From positions 1 through 64,000 of the forward strand of contig OPYK01000008.1 of the NCBI GenBank assembly GCA_900343135.1: a stretch of 64,000 bases of DNA, written 5' to 3'. Of the stretch, positions 17,761 to 27,437 are shown one piece after another (within the stretch, counting starts at the first letter, position 1; every line of letters begins with the position of its first letter). The translations under genes were made by a program, and so were the position numbers. The notes below the pieces were generated by a model. The model was not told the origin of the DNA, did not search any database, and saw only the letters and a list, made by a program, of their open reading frames with translations. Source of the DNA: Atopobium massiliense (GTDB taxonomy: Bacteria > Actinomycetota > Coriobacteriia > Coriobacteriales > Atopobiaceae).

Positions 17761-19320
17761 TTATATATTCTTCAGATAATCCTTAAAGGCATCTTTTACG
17801 TCTTCAACACCTAAGCCTATTATCACTTGGATATGTTTTGGTTTTACTATGTTTCCATTAGCAGGATATTTATCTAAAAGCTCCTTCTTAACTAATGAAT
17901 CGTCCTTAACGCCGATGCGAAGGCGTGTTATACAATTGTTAATACTCTCGATATTATCTTTGCCGCCAAGCCCCTCGAGCAAAACATCGAATTTCTTGTA
18001 AACAGCATCGCCATCGTTAACAACTGTCGAAAGTTCATCCGCTGTAGCAACGTCATCTGAAGAACCGTCTAAACATGCTTCACTGCGCCCTAACGTATGT
18101 AAATGAAGCGTAACGATTAAGAACTTAAATGCAAGATATTCTATTGCAGTTAGCACAACAAACAATATCGGTATGAGCCATTGTCTACCCATTTCAACGG
18201 GTACAGCAAGAGAATACAAAATTGTCTCGACAAGATTACCTACAAAGGTTTGTAGGCCAACGATACTTGCCAACCAAAGACCAAAACCATAAATAACTGC
18301 ATGAACAAGCCATAAAATTGGAGAGGTGAATAAAAATATAAACTCAATAGGTTCAGTAATACCAGCTAAGAATGATGCTACCACTGCCGGTATAAGGGTA
18401 CCTGTAACCTCTTTACGCTTGTTTTTATCTGCCGTATGAATAAGTGCAAGCGCAATACCAGCCGGTAATGCCGTATAACCAAAGTTCATAAGGTAACCGA
18501 TTGATGGATGCAATGTGGTTATATTTGCAATGTTCCCTATTTCGGCAAACCAAATATTCATACCTCCATAGTATGTTGTGCCGGCAATCTCTGCAGTACC
18601 GCCAAGTGCCGTATAGTACAAAGGCATCCACAAAAAGTGATGAAGACCAAATGGAAGGAGCAAACGATTAAGAAAACCGTACATAAAATATCCAATTGGT
18701 CCTTCTTTGGCCATCCAAATCACTGTTTGCTCAATTGCATAGTCAACCGGCGGCCAAATATAGGTTACTAAAATAGCCAATATGGCCACAACTGCAATGA
18801 GTACCAAGAAGGCAAATTTGGTTCCCTCATAAGGTGATAGATACTTAGGAAATTTAACCTTATAAAGCTTGTTATGAACGTAACCAGTAATACAGCCAAG
18901 TATGATTCCCAGGAACACGCCCATGTCAGTCACCTGAACGCCAAGCACCATAGCCTGTCCAGTTCCCGCTAGTCCAAACTTACCCGCTTCCGCCAACATA
19001 CCATTCTGTTGCAACCAAAAATTATTCGCATAGAGAAAAATAATAAAGACACTAACAGCGAGAATTGCAGCATCGCTAATCTTTTCCTTAGCCATAGCGG
19101 CTGCAATACCCACACAAAAGATAAGAGAAAGATTCCCTAACATACCATTAGTAAGCATTCTAAAGAAGAACTTGCCAATGTCAGAGAGAAACAGTGGCAT
19201 AAAATCTAGACGCAGCACAGCTGAGATAGCAATTACAATACCAGCAACTGCCATAAACATAACAGGTTTGATGATTGAGCGAGAGAATGTTTGCATGCCT
19301 GCATAAAGTTTATCTTTCAT
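17761..19320 (-). CDS. PTS alpha-glucoside/maltose-type EIICB
   Basis: The 519-residue glucose-family permease transports and phosphorylates a sugar, here probably an alpha-glucoside such as maltose, given its GH4 partner. Ten or so hydrophobic segments make up EIIC (about 10-400), including GLHHFLWMPLYYTALGGTAE and the GITEPIEFIFLF motif with the conserved Glu. A linker leads to EIIB (about 440-519) with the phosphorylated Cys463 in NCITRLR. No EIIA domain is fused, so a general EIIA-Glc from elsewhere must donate phosphate. ATG 19320 is preferred over an adjoining GTG by its AGGAG site. It is the last gene of the operon, nine bases after the deacetylase-like gene. Confidence 0.9.
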   Translation of the reverse strand: MKDKLYAGMQTFSRSIIKPVMFMAVAGIVIAISAVLRLDFMPLFLSDIGKFFFRMLTNGMLGNLSLIFCVGIAAAMAKEKISDAAILAVSVFIIFLYANNFWLQQNGMLAEAGKFGLAGTGQAMVLGVQVTDMGVFLGIILGCITGYVHNKLYKVKFPKYLSPYEGTKFAFLVLIAVVAILAILVTYIWPPVDYAIEQTVIWMAKEGPIGYFMYGFLNRLLLPFGLHHFLWMPLYYTALGGTAEIAGTTYYGGMNIWFAEIGNIANITTLHPSIGYLMNFGYTALPAGIALALIHTADKNKRKEVTGTLIPAVVASFLAGITEPIEFIFLFTSPILWLVHAVIYGFGLWLASIVGLQTFVGNLVETILYSLAVPVEMGRQWLIPILFVVLTAIEYLAFKFLIVTLHLHTLGRSEACLDGSSDDVATADELSTVVNDGDAVYKKFDVLLEGLGGKDNIESINNCITRLRIGVKDDSLVKKELLDKYPANGNIVKPKHIQVIIGLGVEDVKDAFKDYLKNI

Positions 19321-19329
19321 CACGCACTC

Positions 19330-20073
19330 CTAAATATCGTTAAAAGTTACAAGAGCATGATCATTGTCAATAAGCAATTTCTTATAAAATGGATTAACAG
19401 CTTCGTGAAGTGTATCAGTACGATTGATATTTAAACCAGAAAGGTGCATAAGTTCATAGTCAACATAACCTGGATGACACATAAACTCTAACGAGCCACA
19501 CTTTGTTAATTTATCAAGCATTTCCTTTACCAACAGTGGCTTCCAAAGCTTACGCTGGTGAGCAAATTGGTCAAAATTCATAAATGAACCAGTTGTTTTG
19601 ATGTCCGCAGGGACGGCAAAATTATTCCTAACGGGTAGCTTAAACTCACGTGCAAGCTCAATAAACACATCCCTCACCTGCGAAGCAGTATTAATGTGAT
19701 GATGAGAGTCTAAATGACTTGGCTTAATACCCGCATGAATAACACGCTCGATTTGAGCTTTCCATTCACGATAAACATCATCTTTACTAACCACGCCATC
19801 TTGTTCATAAAAATCAAGATAATGAAACGTACCATCTTCTTTAACCAGCGAAGGAACGTCGGTTAATATAGGCTTATACGTAGTAATGTTTAGATGGACG
19901 CCTACGGCAAGTGATGGATGATCTTTTGCAAGTTGTATTGCTCTATCGAAACTTGGCATATTTGCCATTACAGTTGTTGAGGTAATGATCCCCTCAGTAA
20001 ACGCCTTAATAATCCCAAGACTTATCGCTTCCGTATATGCAAAGTCATCCGCATTAACTATTAACTTACCCAT
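19330..20073 (-). CDS. ChbG/YdjC-family carbohydrate deacetylase-like protein
   Basis: The 247-residue product starts MGKLIVNADDFAYTEAISLG; NADDFG-like start motif, the HLDSHHHIN metal-binding His cluster (about 125-133) and MCHPGYVD are the hallmarks of the YdjC/ChbG family. ChbG of E. coli deacetylates chitobiose-6-phosphate before GH4 cleavage; here the same combination with a GH4 enzyme suggests removal of an acyl group from an imported phospho-sugar. The substrate is not known. It lies between the glycosidase and the PTS gene. Confidence 0.85.
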   Translation of the reverse strand: MGKLIVNADDFAYTEAISLGIIKAFTEGIITSTTVMANMPSFDRAIQLAKDHPSLAVGVHLNITTYKPILTDVPSLVKEDGTFHYLDFYEQDGVVSKDDVYREWKAQIERVIHAGIKPSHLDSHHHINTASQVRDVFIELAREFKLPVRNNFAVPADIKTTGSFMNFDQFAHQRKLWKPLLVKEMLDKLTKCGSLEFMCHPGYVDYELMHLSGLNINRTDTLHEAVNPFYKKLLIDNDHALVTFNDI

Positions 20074-20158
20074 ATTATATAACCCCTAAATTACAAAACT
20101 TTTAACATAACCTTTCACACTGTCTGTAACGCGCTGTACAGCACAAAGTTGGTTTAGA

Positions 20159-21466
20159 TTAGTGCAGGTTAACCCAAAAATCTTTATTTGCCACGAGCAG
20201 CTCATCCAATACCGTCTTTGCAACATCTGCATTTGGAATTGTTTGATTGAGAGCAAAAGCTTCAAATGCCTTCTGGTAGGACTGTTCAAAGAAGGCATCT
20301 ACAAGCATCTTTTCTGCTGCAACCTGTGCTTCCATAATTCCCTTATGAAAATCTGGAATGTCAAAGCGTAACGAAATTGGTTCAGCACCAGTTGCGTTAA
20401 CGTGACATGGTACCTCGACGACTGCATCCTGTCGCAAATTAGGAATGGCACCTTTATTAGGAACGATAAGCATAAAACGATCATTTTTATTGTGTAAAAT
20501 CGACGCGGCAATATCAACAATATACTTTCCGTGTTCCGTACTTGCAAAACCATCAGCCGCATCGGGATCGCCGGCCTTAATTGCACGCACCGCTTCCTTA
20601 ATTGTTTTAAGACGACCATCCATAATTTCATTTGCCCGTGTATAGTTTTTATCTGACTCGGCAACCATGCGATTGGGGTACAAATAATACTGCAAATAGT
20701 TGTTGGGGATGTTGTTAGGGAAATGCTTCGTGATCATGCACATATTATTGTATGTATGTGCCCAGCTTGGTTCCATGCCCTCTGTATTAACCCCTTGCGT
20801 TTGCATTTTTTGAATAATCTCTGGCATTACATCACGCTTAAGTTCAATATCATAAATTGAATGATACCAACCAAAATGATTTAATCCGTAATAGACAGGC
20901 ACCCAATTATCGCGGTTGTAGCCAAATGACTTGCATAACAGCTCTTCAATGGCAATGGTCATATCGCAAGCATTAATTATCTTTGCCTTAGGATATGCAC
21001 GACGAACGCATTCTGAAATTATGGACTCGGGATTTGTATAATTAAGAACCCATGCATTAGGAGCGTATTGTTGGACGTAGCCAATTAATTCAACAAAGCC
21101 CTTCATTGAACGTAGCCCGTACGCAAAACCACCTAAACCGCACGTTTCTTGCCCAACTACATCGTGCGCTAAAGGAATTTTTTCATCCTTCTCACGCATT
21201 TGCATTTTTCCTACACGAAGTTGTGAAAATATGTAGTCGATACCACTAAAAGCAACTGCGGGATCCTCCGTCTTAATAAGCACTACATCAAGTTTCTTCT
21301 TAGCAAGAATAGTTTTAACAATGAGGTACATATCATCGTTTTGCACCGAATCATTGTCGTATAAGCGAATTTCATCTACCGGAAATTCCTTATGATTAAG
21401 CAATGTAAGGATAATACCTGGTGTATGACTCGCTCCACCGCCTGCAATAGCAACCTTAAGACCCAT
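20159..21466 (-). CDS. malA: 6-phospho-alpha-glucosidase, glycoside hydrolase family 4
   Basis: GH4 enzymes hydrolyse phosphorylated disaccharides using NAD and a divalent metal. The 435-residue product begins MGLKVAIAGGGASHTPGIIL, the NAD-binding fold, and has RVGKMQMREKDEKIPL, the metal-binding Cys167 in NACDMT and His197 in YYGLNHFGW. The close match to GlvA/MalA rather than to phospho-beta-glucosidases supports an alpha specificity; the usual CDMP is CDMT here. The start at ATG 21466 has GGAAG upstream. It is the first gene of the operon, divergent from the RpiR regulator. Confidence 0.9.
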   Translation of the reverse strand: MGLKVAIAGGGASHTPGIILTLLNHKEFPVDEIRLYDNDSVQNDDMYLIVKTILAKKKLDVVLIKTEDPAVAFSGIDYIFSQLRVGKMQMREKDEKIPLAHDVVGQETCGLGGFAYGLRSMKGFVELIGYVQQYAPNAWVLNYTNPESIISECVRRAYPKAKIINACDMTIAIEELLCKSFGYNRDNWVPVYYGLNHFGWYHSIYDIELKRDVMPEIIQKMQTQGVNTEGMEPSWAHTYNNMCMITKHFPNNIPNNYLQYYLYPNRMVAESDKNYTRANEIMDGRLKTIKEAVRAIKAGDPDAADGFASTEHGKYIVDIAASILHNKNDRFMLIVPNKGAIPNLRQDAVVEVPCHVNATGAEPISLRFDIPDFHKGIMEAQVAAEKMLVDAFFEQSYQKAFEAFALNQTIPNADVAKTVLDELLVANKDFWVNLH

Positions 21467-21682
21467 GGCATACTTCCTTTCGGTATGGAATACTATTAAA
21501 AGCACTAAGCACTTCTTAATTGCTATCGTATGCGTACTACAATGCTCAAAACATGAAATCAGGACTTTAGTTAATTTAGTTATTAAACGTTAAATTTTTC
21601 ATATTGCGTAAAAGCTTCCATATTAAAATAGTGGTAATTATTAAATGAGCCAATTGTGTATTATCAAATGAAAGAGCAAGCC

Positions 21683-22528
21683 ATGAACCTATTACAGATG
21701 AGAATAACCGATCATTTCTACGAACTTAACTCAAACGAGAAAGAGGTGTTAAAAAACATCTTACTAAAATATCAAGAAATACCAACTTACACCATAACCA
21801 ACCTTTCCCATATAGCGTATACATCAACAGCATCTCTTTCACGTCTTATTAAGAAATTGGGATTTTCCTCGTTTAGCGAATTCAAAGTTAAGACTCAAAT
21901 TGACCTGGATGCAGAACTGGAAAAAAATTTACAAACTGAGATAGAGTTCGACGAAAAAGAGTACCTAAAAGTTGTTATACAAGACATAAAGCAAACCCTC
22001 GCCATGAACCATGCTTTGATAGATGAAATTGCACAACTCCTTGCAAGGGAAAACGAACTGTATATTTATGGAACAGGTTCGAAACAAAAGGAAATAGTAA
22101 AGAATTTTGCGAACGATTTACTGTATTTTGGAAAACGAGTCCAAGCTATACGCAATAGCGGTGATTTATCGCATATGTGCTCAAATGTGATGTCCGCAAA
22201 TGCAGTACTAGTCGTACTATCACTTAACGGGCGAGGAGAAAATATTGAGAATTCACTTACAACAGCAACAGCTAGAGGAATTACGCTAATAACAATCACA
22301 ATAGACAGCGTCAACACAATAAGTAAGCTTGCAAACTATGCGCTCTACTACAAAGATAGTATGGCGAATACAAGTCTTTACTGGACAACCCACAGTATAT
22401 CCATGTTAATTGACGTGCTGGTACGACGAATTATTCAACAGTGTTGTTTATCTTCGCAGCAACAAACTTACAGCGAAGATGCATTGAGTTCTAACATCTC
22501 GAAAGAACCTTTGAATATGCATCGTTGA
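21683..22528 (+). CDS. RpiR/MurR-family transcriptional regulator
   Basis: The 281-residue product has an N-terminal RpiR helix-turn-helix (SNEKEVLKNILLKYQE then YTSTASLSRLIKKLGFSSFS, about 15-65) and a C-terminal SIS sugar-phosphate-binding domain (about 115-250) with YIYGTGSKQKE and LNGRGEN. It probably senses a sugar phosphate and controls the divergent alpha-glucoside operon. The ATG at 21683 has AGAG six bases upstream; earlier in-frame starts (GTG 21656, ATG 21668) are less likely. The intergenic 21467-21682 is AT-rich and holds a TTAAACGTTAA-like half palindrome near 21583. Confidence 0.88.
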   Translation: MNLLQMRITDHFYELNSNEKEVLKNILLKYQEIPTYTITNLSHIAYTSTASLSRLIKKLGFSSFSEFKVKTQIDLDAELEKNLQTEIEFDEKEYLKVVIQDIKQTLAMNHALIDEIAQLLARENELYIYGTGSKQKEIVKNFANDLLYFGKRVQAIRNSGDLSHMCSNVMSANAVLVVLSLNGRGENIENSLTTATARGITLITITIDSVNTISKLANYALYYKDSMANTSLYWTTHSISMLIDVLVRRIIQQCCLSSQQQTYSEDALSSNISKEPLNMHR

Positions 22529-22863
22529 TAAAACTGAAACAGACTCCCATCTGCTAAAACAATGATATTAACAGACCCTATGGCTTGGTACTATATCCCG
22601 ATAACAACGGGCATAGTGATTAACCTCCAACCAATCGCTTTAACATACATGGCGTAGTCCATTCTGGATTCGCAGGATATCTAAACAGAATGCCACTCAA
22701 CATCTTCTTCGATTTACCTGTTATGCACTATACGGAAAATTTCAGTAACTTCTGTTGCACATTGGTGTGCATCTCTTTTTATACAAGCCACACATAACGA
22801 TCGGAGCATGTAATAGTTTTCTTTACTACATCCAGGTAACTGTCAAAAACGTAACGGTTAAAA
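22529..22863. other. Intergenic region between RpiR gene and aldolase operon terminator
   Basis: No gene with coding character is present between the convergent genes. I see no clear terminator for the RpiR gene. The only recognisable element is the aldolase-side hairpin that follows. Confidence 0.4.
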
Positions 22864-22901
22864 AGCAAAATATGCCGAATACATGAATGCATCCGGCATA
22901 T
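22864..22901 (-). terminator. Intrinsic terminator of the aldolase/PTS operon
   Basis: ATATGCCG and CGGCATAT arms (22870-22877, 22894-22901), extended by partial pairing inside, are followed on the minus strand by TTTTGCTTTTT. It lies about 100 bases past the aldolase stop. Confidence 0.7.
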
Positions 22902-22997
22902 GATAGTTGCGTTCGTCCAGTAGTCATAAAGCAGATAAAGCCGTGCTTCTTCAATTAAGCTGTCATACAAGTGCCAACTACGAGTTAAGGTAACCGA

Positions 22998-23870
22998 CTA
23001 TTCAATATACAGCTGAGCTTTACCATCGCTACCAAAAACTTGCAACTTATGTTCAACAATGGCAGTAACAGCATCCTTGACCGGCTTCATAAAACACCTA
23101 GGATCAAACTCATCACTACTTAGTTTTTCACTCATTTGTCGCAGCGTATTAGCAAAGCCCGACTTAAGCTCCGTGCCAACATTAACTTTTTGAATCCCTA
23201 AGGATATGCATTTCTTAAATTCATCATCAGTTAAACCGGAACCACCATGCAACACCAATGGACAGTCAGTAATCCCAGCTATCTTCTCTAACCTAGCGAA
23301 ATCAAGGTTCGGATCTTTTTTATAAAAACCATGTACTGTTCCAATCGCAACAGCAAGTGCATCAATATGGGTTTGCTGTATGAATGAAATGACATCCTCT
23401 GGGTCTGTTAAAACATCTGCATTATCAGCAACAACTATATCTTCTTCTTTACCTCCAACTTTCCCTAATTCTGCCTCTACTGAACAGTTGTGCTCCTCTG
23501 CATAATGCGAGATCTCAGATGTAATGGCTATATTATCCGCATAAGCATGTCTTGAAGCATCAATCATCACAGATGGGAAGCCGATGTCAATTGCTTTCTT
23601 AATTAAGTCGACATCAGTTCCGTGATCAAGATGTAAACAAATTGGAACTGTAGAAACCTCCGCAATACCTAATACCATATGATATAGCTGATGAAGCCCC
23701 ATGTATTTTATCGCACCTGATGAGGCCATTAGTATAACTGGTGCATTCCGAGAAATGGCTGCATTCACAATTGCTTGGGCATCTTCGTAGTTATTAAAGT
23801 TAAATGCACCAACTGCAAATCCATTGCTACGCGTTTGCGCCAATAGTTCTTTTAACGTAAATAATCTCAT
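22998..23870 (-). CDS. Class II fructose/tagatose-bisphosphate aldolase family protein
   Basis: Class II aldolases cleave ketose-1,6-bisphosphates to dihydroxyacetone phosphate and an aldehyde using zinc. The 290-residue product has the metal ligands in CLHLDHGTD, in VEAELGKVGG and in GTVHGF and LHGGSGL, typical of the GatY/KbaY/FbaA group. The start MRLFTLKELL at ATG 23870 has GGGAG five bases upstream. It is the last gene of an operon with a fructose-type EIIB and EIIC, so it most likely splits the sugar phosphate made by that PTS after a second phosphorylation encoded elsewhere. The true sugar is unknown. Confidence 0.88.
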   Translation of the reverse strand: MRLFTLKELLAQTRSNGFAVGAFNFNNYEDAQAIVNAAISRNAPVILMASSGAIKYMGLHQLYHMVLGIAEVSTVPICLHLDHGTDVDLIKKAIDIGFPSVMIDASRHAYADNIAITSEISHYAEEHNCSVEAELGKVGGKEEDIVVADNADVLTDPEDVISFIQQTHIDALAVAIGTVHGFYKKDPNLDFARLEKIAGITDCPLVLHGGSGLTDDEFKKCISLGIQKVNVGTELKSGFANTLRQMSEKLSSDEFDPRCFMKPVKDAVTAIVEHKLQVFGSDGKAQLYIE

Positions 23871-23915
23871 ACTTACTCCCAAATATATTACGCAATCCCT
23901 GATACAAAACGTCGC

Positions 23916-25001
23916 TTACTTGGCAACTGTTAGATTTTTGTCAAAACGCCGCTTTGCATGTAAAAGCATGAGCACCGTAACAATTAGAACACCGCACGCC
24001 AATGCAATCAAAAAACCAACGATGTTATCAACAATAGGCCACATAAAAAAGCCATATGATGAACCAGGAAACACATTAGAACCCATGGCAAAGCCTAATG
24101 CGCCACCAACGCCTGAACCGATCATGCAAATTGGAATAATTCCAACATCTGAGATGATAAAGGGGAGCACGCCTTCAGAAATCCCCAACAAGCCGAGAAT
24201 TAAACAAGACAAACCGCCTGCTTGCAATTGTGGTTCGAAAACCTCTTTTTTGAAAAATATCTTTGATAATTGTGTTGACAGTCCTACACCGATAGGAGGA
24301 ATTATCGACCCTAACATAAGAGCAATATAAGAATAGCCCGTGTCGAAATACAGCTGTTTTCCTATTGTCCCCGCCATCTTGTTAACAGGTCCACCAAAGT
24401 CAAAAGCACGAGCAGCAGCAAGAGCAGCAGACAACACAGCACCGCCGCCTTGACCGATTGAATTTACAGCGAGTTTACTTAACTGAGAAAACGCAGTCCC
24501 GATAGGCCCAACAACCCACATGGATAGCACATACACACAAGCACTTCCCAACACAGGTAACAAAAACAGTGACTTGACACCGATGTATTTGCGCTCAAGT
24601 TTAATAATACGGTTTAAGTAAACAATTACATATCCCGCTACAAAACCAATAAGTACAGCTCCAATAAATCCTGCATTTAGTTTTACAGCCAATAAACCAC
24701 CCAACATACCAGGTGCCATACCAGGGCGATCGGCAATAGCGAAAGCAATATAACCGGCAAGAACAGGATACATTAGACTAAACATACCCTTTCCGCCTAT
24801 TTGATTTGTCCATGCCAGAAACTTAATGATTCCATCACTCTGTTCTAACAACTCTTTTTTACCAACGTTAACACCAAAAAATACTTGTCCCAGTAATGTC
24901 GTAACCCCAAGGGTTACTCCAGCAATAACAATAACTGGCATCATGTAAGAGATTCCCGTCATCAAGTTGTTTCTAAGTTTTTCAATGCTGATTTCTTTCA
25001 T
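23916..25001 (-). CDS. PTS fructose-family EIIC permease
   Basis: The 361-residue product is an integral membrane sugar channel with about eight to ten hydrophobic segments. The family pattern is clear from RNNLMTGISYMMPVIVIAGV, FDFGGPVNKMAG and GISEGVLPFII. Its ATG overlaps the EIIB stop in an ATGA arrangement (24998-25001), indicating translational coupling. The aldolase gene follows after 45 bases. Sugar specificity cannot be read from sequence. No EIIA is encoded nearby. Confidence 0.9.
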   Translation of the reverse strand: MKEISIEKLRNNLMTGISYMMPVIVIAGVTLGVTTLLGQVFFGVNVGKKELLEQSDGIIKFLAWTNQIGGKGMFSLMYPVLAGYIAFAIADRPGMAPGMLGGLLAVKLNAGFIGAVLIGFVAGYVIVYLNRIIKLERKYIGVKSLFLLPVLGSACVYVLSMWVVGPIGTAFSQLSKLAVNSIGQGGGAVLSAALAAARAFDFGGPVNKMAGTIGKQLYFDTGYSYIALMLGSIIPPIGVGLSTQLSKIFFKKEVFEPQLQAGGLSCLILGLLGISEGVLPFIISDVGIIPICMIGSGVGGALGFAMGSNVFPGSSYGFFMWPIVDNIVGFLIALACGVLIVTVLMLLHAKRRFDKNLTVAK

Positions 25002-25321
25002 GATATAAGACCTCTCTTCTGACACTCGTTAGCAACAATTTCAGAACCTTTTGCTATTACGTCCCGCAAAGAAATATTGAGTATCTTGTCTTCACAACCA
25101 TCAAAACGTTCCATGTTTCTTAAGGCCATGCCGGCAGAGATAACAACAAGGTCCGCCATGGTAATATCATGATCACTTAACTCATTCTCAATACCAATTG
25201 AGCCTTGAGTCTCAACCTTGTAACCTGCACCAAGTTTTTGAGCTGCAGTTTCTATTGCGTCTGCAGCCATATAGGTATGTGCAATACCAGTAGGACAAGC
25301 ACATATTCCCACAATAAACAT
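24998..25321 (-). CDS. PTS fructose-family EIIB
   Basis: The 107-residue cytosolic domain begins MFIVGICACPTGIAHTYMAA; the Cys of CPTGIAHT accepts phosphate from EIIA and passes it to the sugar. The VETQGSIGIENEL segment is also diagnostic of the fructose family. It is the first gene of the EIIB-EIIC-aldolase operon and its stop overlaps the EIIC start. Its divergent neighbour is a SorC-type regulator. Confidence 0.92.
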   Translation of the reverse strand: MFIVGICACPTGIAHTYMAADAIETAAQKLGAGYKVETQGSIGIENELSDHDITMADLVVISAGMALRNMERFDGCEDKILNISLRDVIAKGSEIVANECQKRGLIS

Positions 25322-25740
25322 AATGGCCTCCTTCTTTAAATAGTTTTGTTAAATGAGCCAAAAAGAAAGGTTCTGGGTTGTGATCGAATACTTTAGAAAA
25401 CGCACAAGAAAACAGAATGTCTACTTTTGTTACAATTGCAAAACAATGTGGGGATTTATTTTGCAAACTAGAACACAACTATTTGGCTATAGTTCATACG
25501 CCATATTAAGCAAATTACAACCTATGGTTAGCGGAATGGAGGGTCACTAATTAACCATAATCATTGTCGTAAATATGTGCATGTACCTGTTGGTTTTTCA
25601 TATTATTACTCCCTTCGCCCTTGCCATTACAATACACTGAAATACGGGGTTATGCTAAAATAACTAGGTAAACGGCAGTTATTTATTAATTGCTAAATAA
25701 TCAATATTCTCATGTAACGACCACGAAGGATTTTGCACAA
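25322..25740. other. Divergent regulatory region of the second sugar operon
   Basis: This region between the EIIB gene and the SorC-type regulator must contain both promoters. A plus-strand TAAAAT lies near 25657, and a GGAGG-type site precedes EIIB. No gene or strong palindrome is recognised. Confidence 0.4.
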
Positions 25741-26691
25741 ATGTATGATAGACAGGAATACCTTTACATCATATCTACGCTATATTATAAGGAAGGCAAG
25801 ACACAGCAGGAAATCTCAGACCTATTGCAGATCACAAGACCAACAGTCTCACGGCTTCTTAAAGAAGCACTTCAACGCGGAATTGTCACTATTACCATTA
25901 ATAATATTGAGGAAAATTATCTCGACTTATGTAAGAAGATTAGAAAAACTTGGAACCTTAACTCTGTCGTCATTTGTAGTAGCACACCAAACGAATTATC
26001 GACAAAAAGTAATCTTGCCAATAAATTGTTGCCGAACCTTAAACAAATATTAGATACTTGCGAAACCGTTGGTATTGGTTGGGGAACAACCCTTTATGAG
26101 CTGCTAAACTTTTTCCCATCATTCCACACTAATATAAAAGAAATCATACCATTGATAGGTGGTTACGGCATAACTAACATGCAATATCACTCTAATGCAC
26201 TGGTCATACGAGCAGCAGACAAATTTATTAGCACATATACTCTTAGCTACACACCACCGTATGATAAAGACGAGGAAACCGTTAGAGAATTATATAAATT
26301 TCCTTTAGTCGCTAAGCAAATTGAAAAAGCAAAATCAGTCGATATAGCACTTATAACACCTGATGCCATTACTGAGCACTCAACTCTAAAACGCTTGGGC
26401 TATGCCGATAAAGAAGAACTTGACACTTTTCGTACACAAGGAATTATTGGAAATATTCTCTGCTCATTCTACGATATAGCTGGTCATACACGCAAAACAC
26501 CTTTTACTGATAAAATGATAGGCCTTAAATTGGACGATTTAAGGAATATTAAGCGCGTATATCTATGCGCTGCAAGAAAAGAAAAAAGCCTTAGCGTATT
26601 GGGCGCCCTTAATTCGGGAATTATCACCGATCTTGCAATAGATGTTGCACTTGCTGAAGAATTGATTATAGACATGGGCGCATCAAAATAG
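25741..26691 (+). CDS. SorC/DeoR-type sugar-binding transcriptional regulator
   Basis: The 316-residue product has an N-terminal helix-turn-helix (LYYKEGKTQQEISDLLQITR then PTVSRLLKEALQRGIV, about 10-50) and a C-terminal sugar-phosphate-binding domain (about 60-315) with TVGIGWGTTLYELL and the LGALNSGIITDLAID ending, as in SorC family members. I prefer ATG 25741, preceded by GAAGGA, to the TTG at 25690. It probably controls the divergent PTS/aldolase operon in response to its sugar phosphate. Confidence 0.85.
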   Translation: MYDRQEYLYIISTLYYKEGKTQQEISDLLQITRPTVSRLLKEALQRGIVTITINNIEENYLDLCKKIRKTWNLNSVVICSSTPNELSTKSNLANKLLPNLKQILDTCETVGIGWGTTLYELLNFFPSFHTNIKEIIPLIGGYGITNMQYHSNALVIRAADKFISTYTLSYTPPYDKDEETVRELYKFPLVAKQIEKAKSVDIALITPDAITEHSTLKRLGYADKEELDTFRTQGIIGNILCSFYDIAGHTRKTPFTDKMIGLKLDDLRNIKRVYLCAARKEKSLSVLGALNSGIITDLAIDVALAEELIIDMGASK

Positions 26692-26718
26692 TTGAAAAAC
26701 ATACCTATCCGCGCATGT

Positions 26719-26752
26719 AAAAAACAGCGCAGCCGAAAGATACAGCTGCGCC
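26719..26752 (-). terminator. Intrinsic terminator of the SIS/transaldolase operon
   Basis: Perfect GCGCAGC/GCTGCGC arms (26727-26733, 26745-26751) with an 11-base loop; the minus-strand transcript ends in a six-U tract. It lies between converging genes and may also stop the regulator transcript. Confidence 0.85.
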
Positions 26753-26776
26753 GTTTGCTAAGTTTCTATGTGTATC

Positions 26777-27382
26777 TTACGCGTTCAAAATCGACGCACC
26801 AAGCGCTCCACCCGGATGCCATTTTACATACTGCTCGGGCGTAAGTTCATACTCGTTTTGCAGCAAAATAGACAGCGTCTGCAGCGCAATAAGCTCAACC
26901 AAAATCGACGCACGAGGCGGCTTGTTCATACTGTCGCCCTCCTGCTTCACGCCTGCGATAAGCGCCACATCCGCGTGCTGTGCCAGCCACGACGTTGCCT
27001 TACCCGTAAGCGCGATAATATGCACGCCAATCTTCTGCAAGCACGAAACAGTGGCCTTGAGCTCGGAAGTTTCGCCCGAATTAGAAATGGCAATAACCAC
27101 GTCGCCCGGCTTTGTTTGTCCCGCAGATCCATGCACGCACTCAGTGCCGTGCAGCTCATAGGTGGGTGTTCCGGTTGAAGAAAACAGCGACGCCGCGTAT
27201 CCCGCCACGTGTCCTGGCTTTCCAATTCCCGTTACGTGCACGCGCCCGCCCCTGGCTTGCACGTCTAAAATTAGCTTTTTAGCTGCTGAAAGAGACTCAA
27301 CGTCTATGGCATTCATATACTCCGAAACCGATTTTTCAATTGAGTCTAAATAGCTTGCTACCTGCTCTTTGTTGTTTGACAT
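26777..27382 (-). CDS. SIS-domain sugar-phosphate isomerase, KpsF/GutQ-like without CBS domains
   Basis: The 201-residue product is a single SIS domain with GIGKPGHVAGYAASLFSSTG, the AISNSGETSEL phosphate-binding loop, and a C-terminal HPGGALGASI motif seen in arabinose-5-phosphate isomerases. It lacks the paired CBS domains of KpsF/KdsD (about 325 residues). It probably interconverts an aldose and a ketose phosphate. Its operon with a fructose-6-phosphate-aldolase-like transaldolase and a PTS, next to a split transketolase, argues for sugar catabolism rather than LPS synthesis. Confidence 0.85.
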   Translation of the reverse strand: MSNNKEQVASYLDSIEKSVSEYMNAIDVESLSAAKKLILDVQARGGRVHVTGIGKPGHVAGYAASLFSSTGTPTYELHGTECVHGSAGQTKPGDVVIAISNSGETSELKATVSCLQKIGVHIIALTGKATSWLAQHADVALIAGVKQEGDSMNKPPRASILVELIALQTLSILLQNEYELTPEQYVKWHPGGALGASILNA

Positions 27383-27437
27383 TCACAATCCTCTTTCCTG
27401 CGCGCTTAGGCGCGCTAACCTGCGCGCAATTGCCTGT

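Noticed and set aside
26777-27382. KdsD/KpsF role in LPS synthesis
   Set aside because: CBS domains are absent, the organism appears Gram-positive and the gene is embedded in a sugar-PTS operon.
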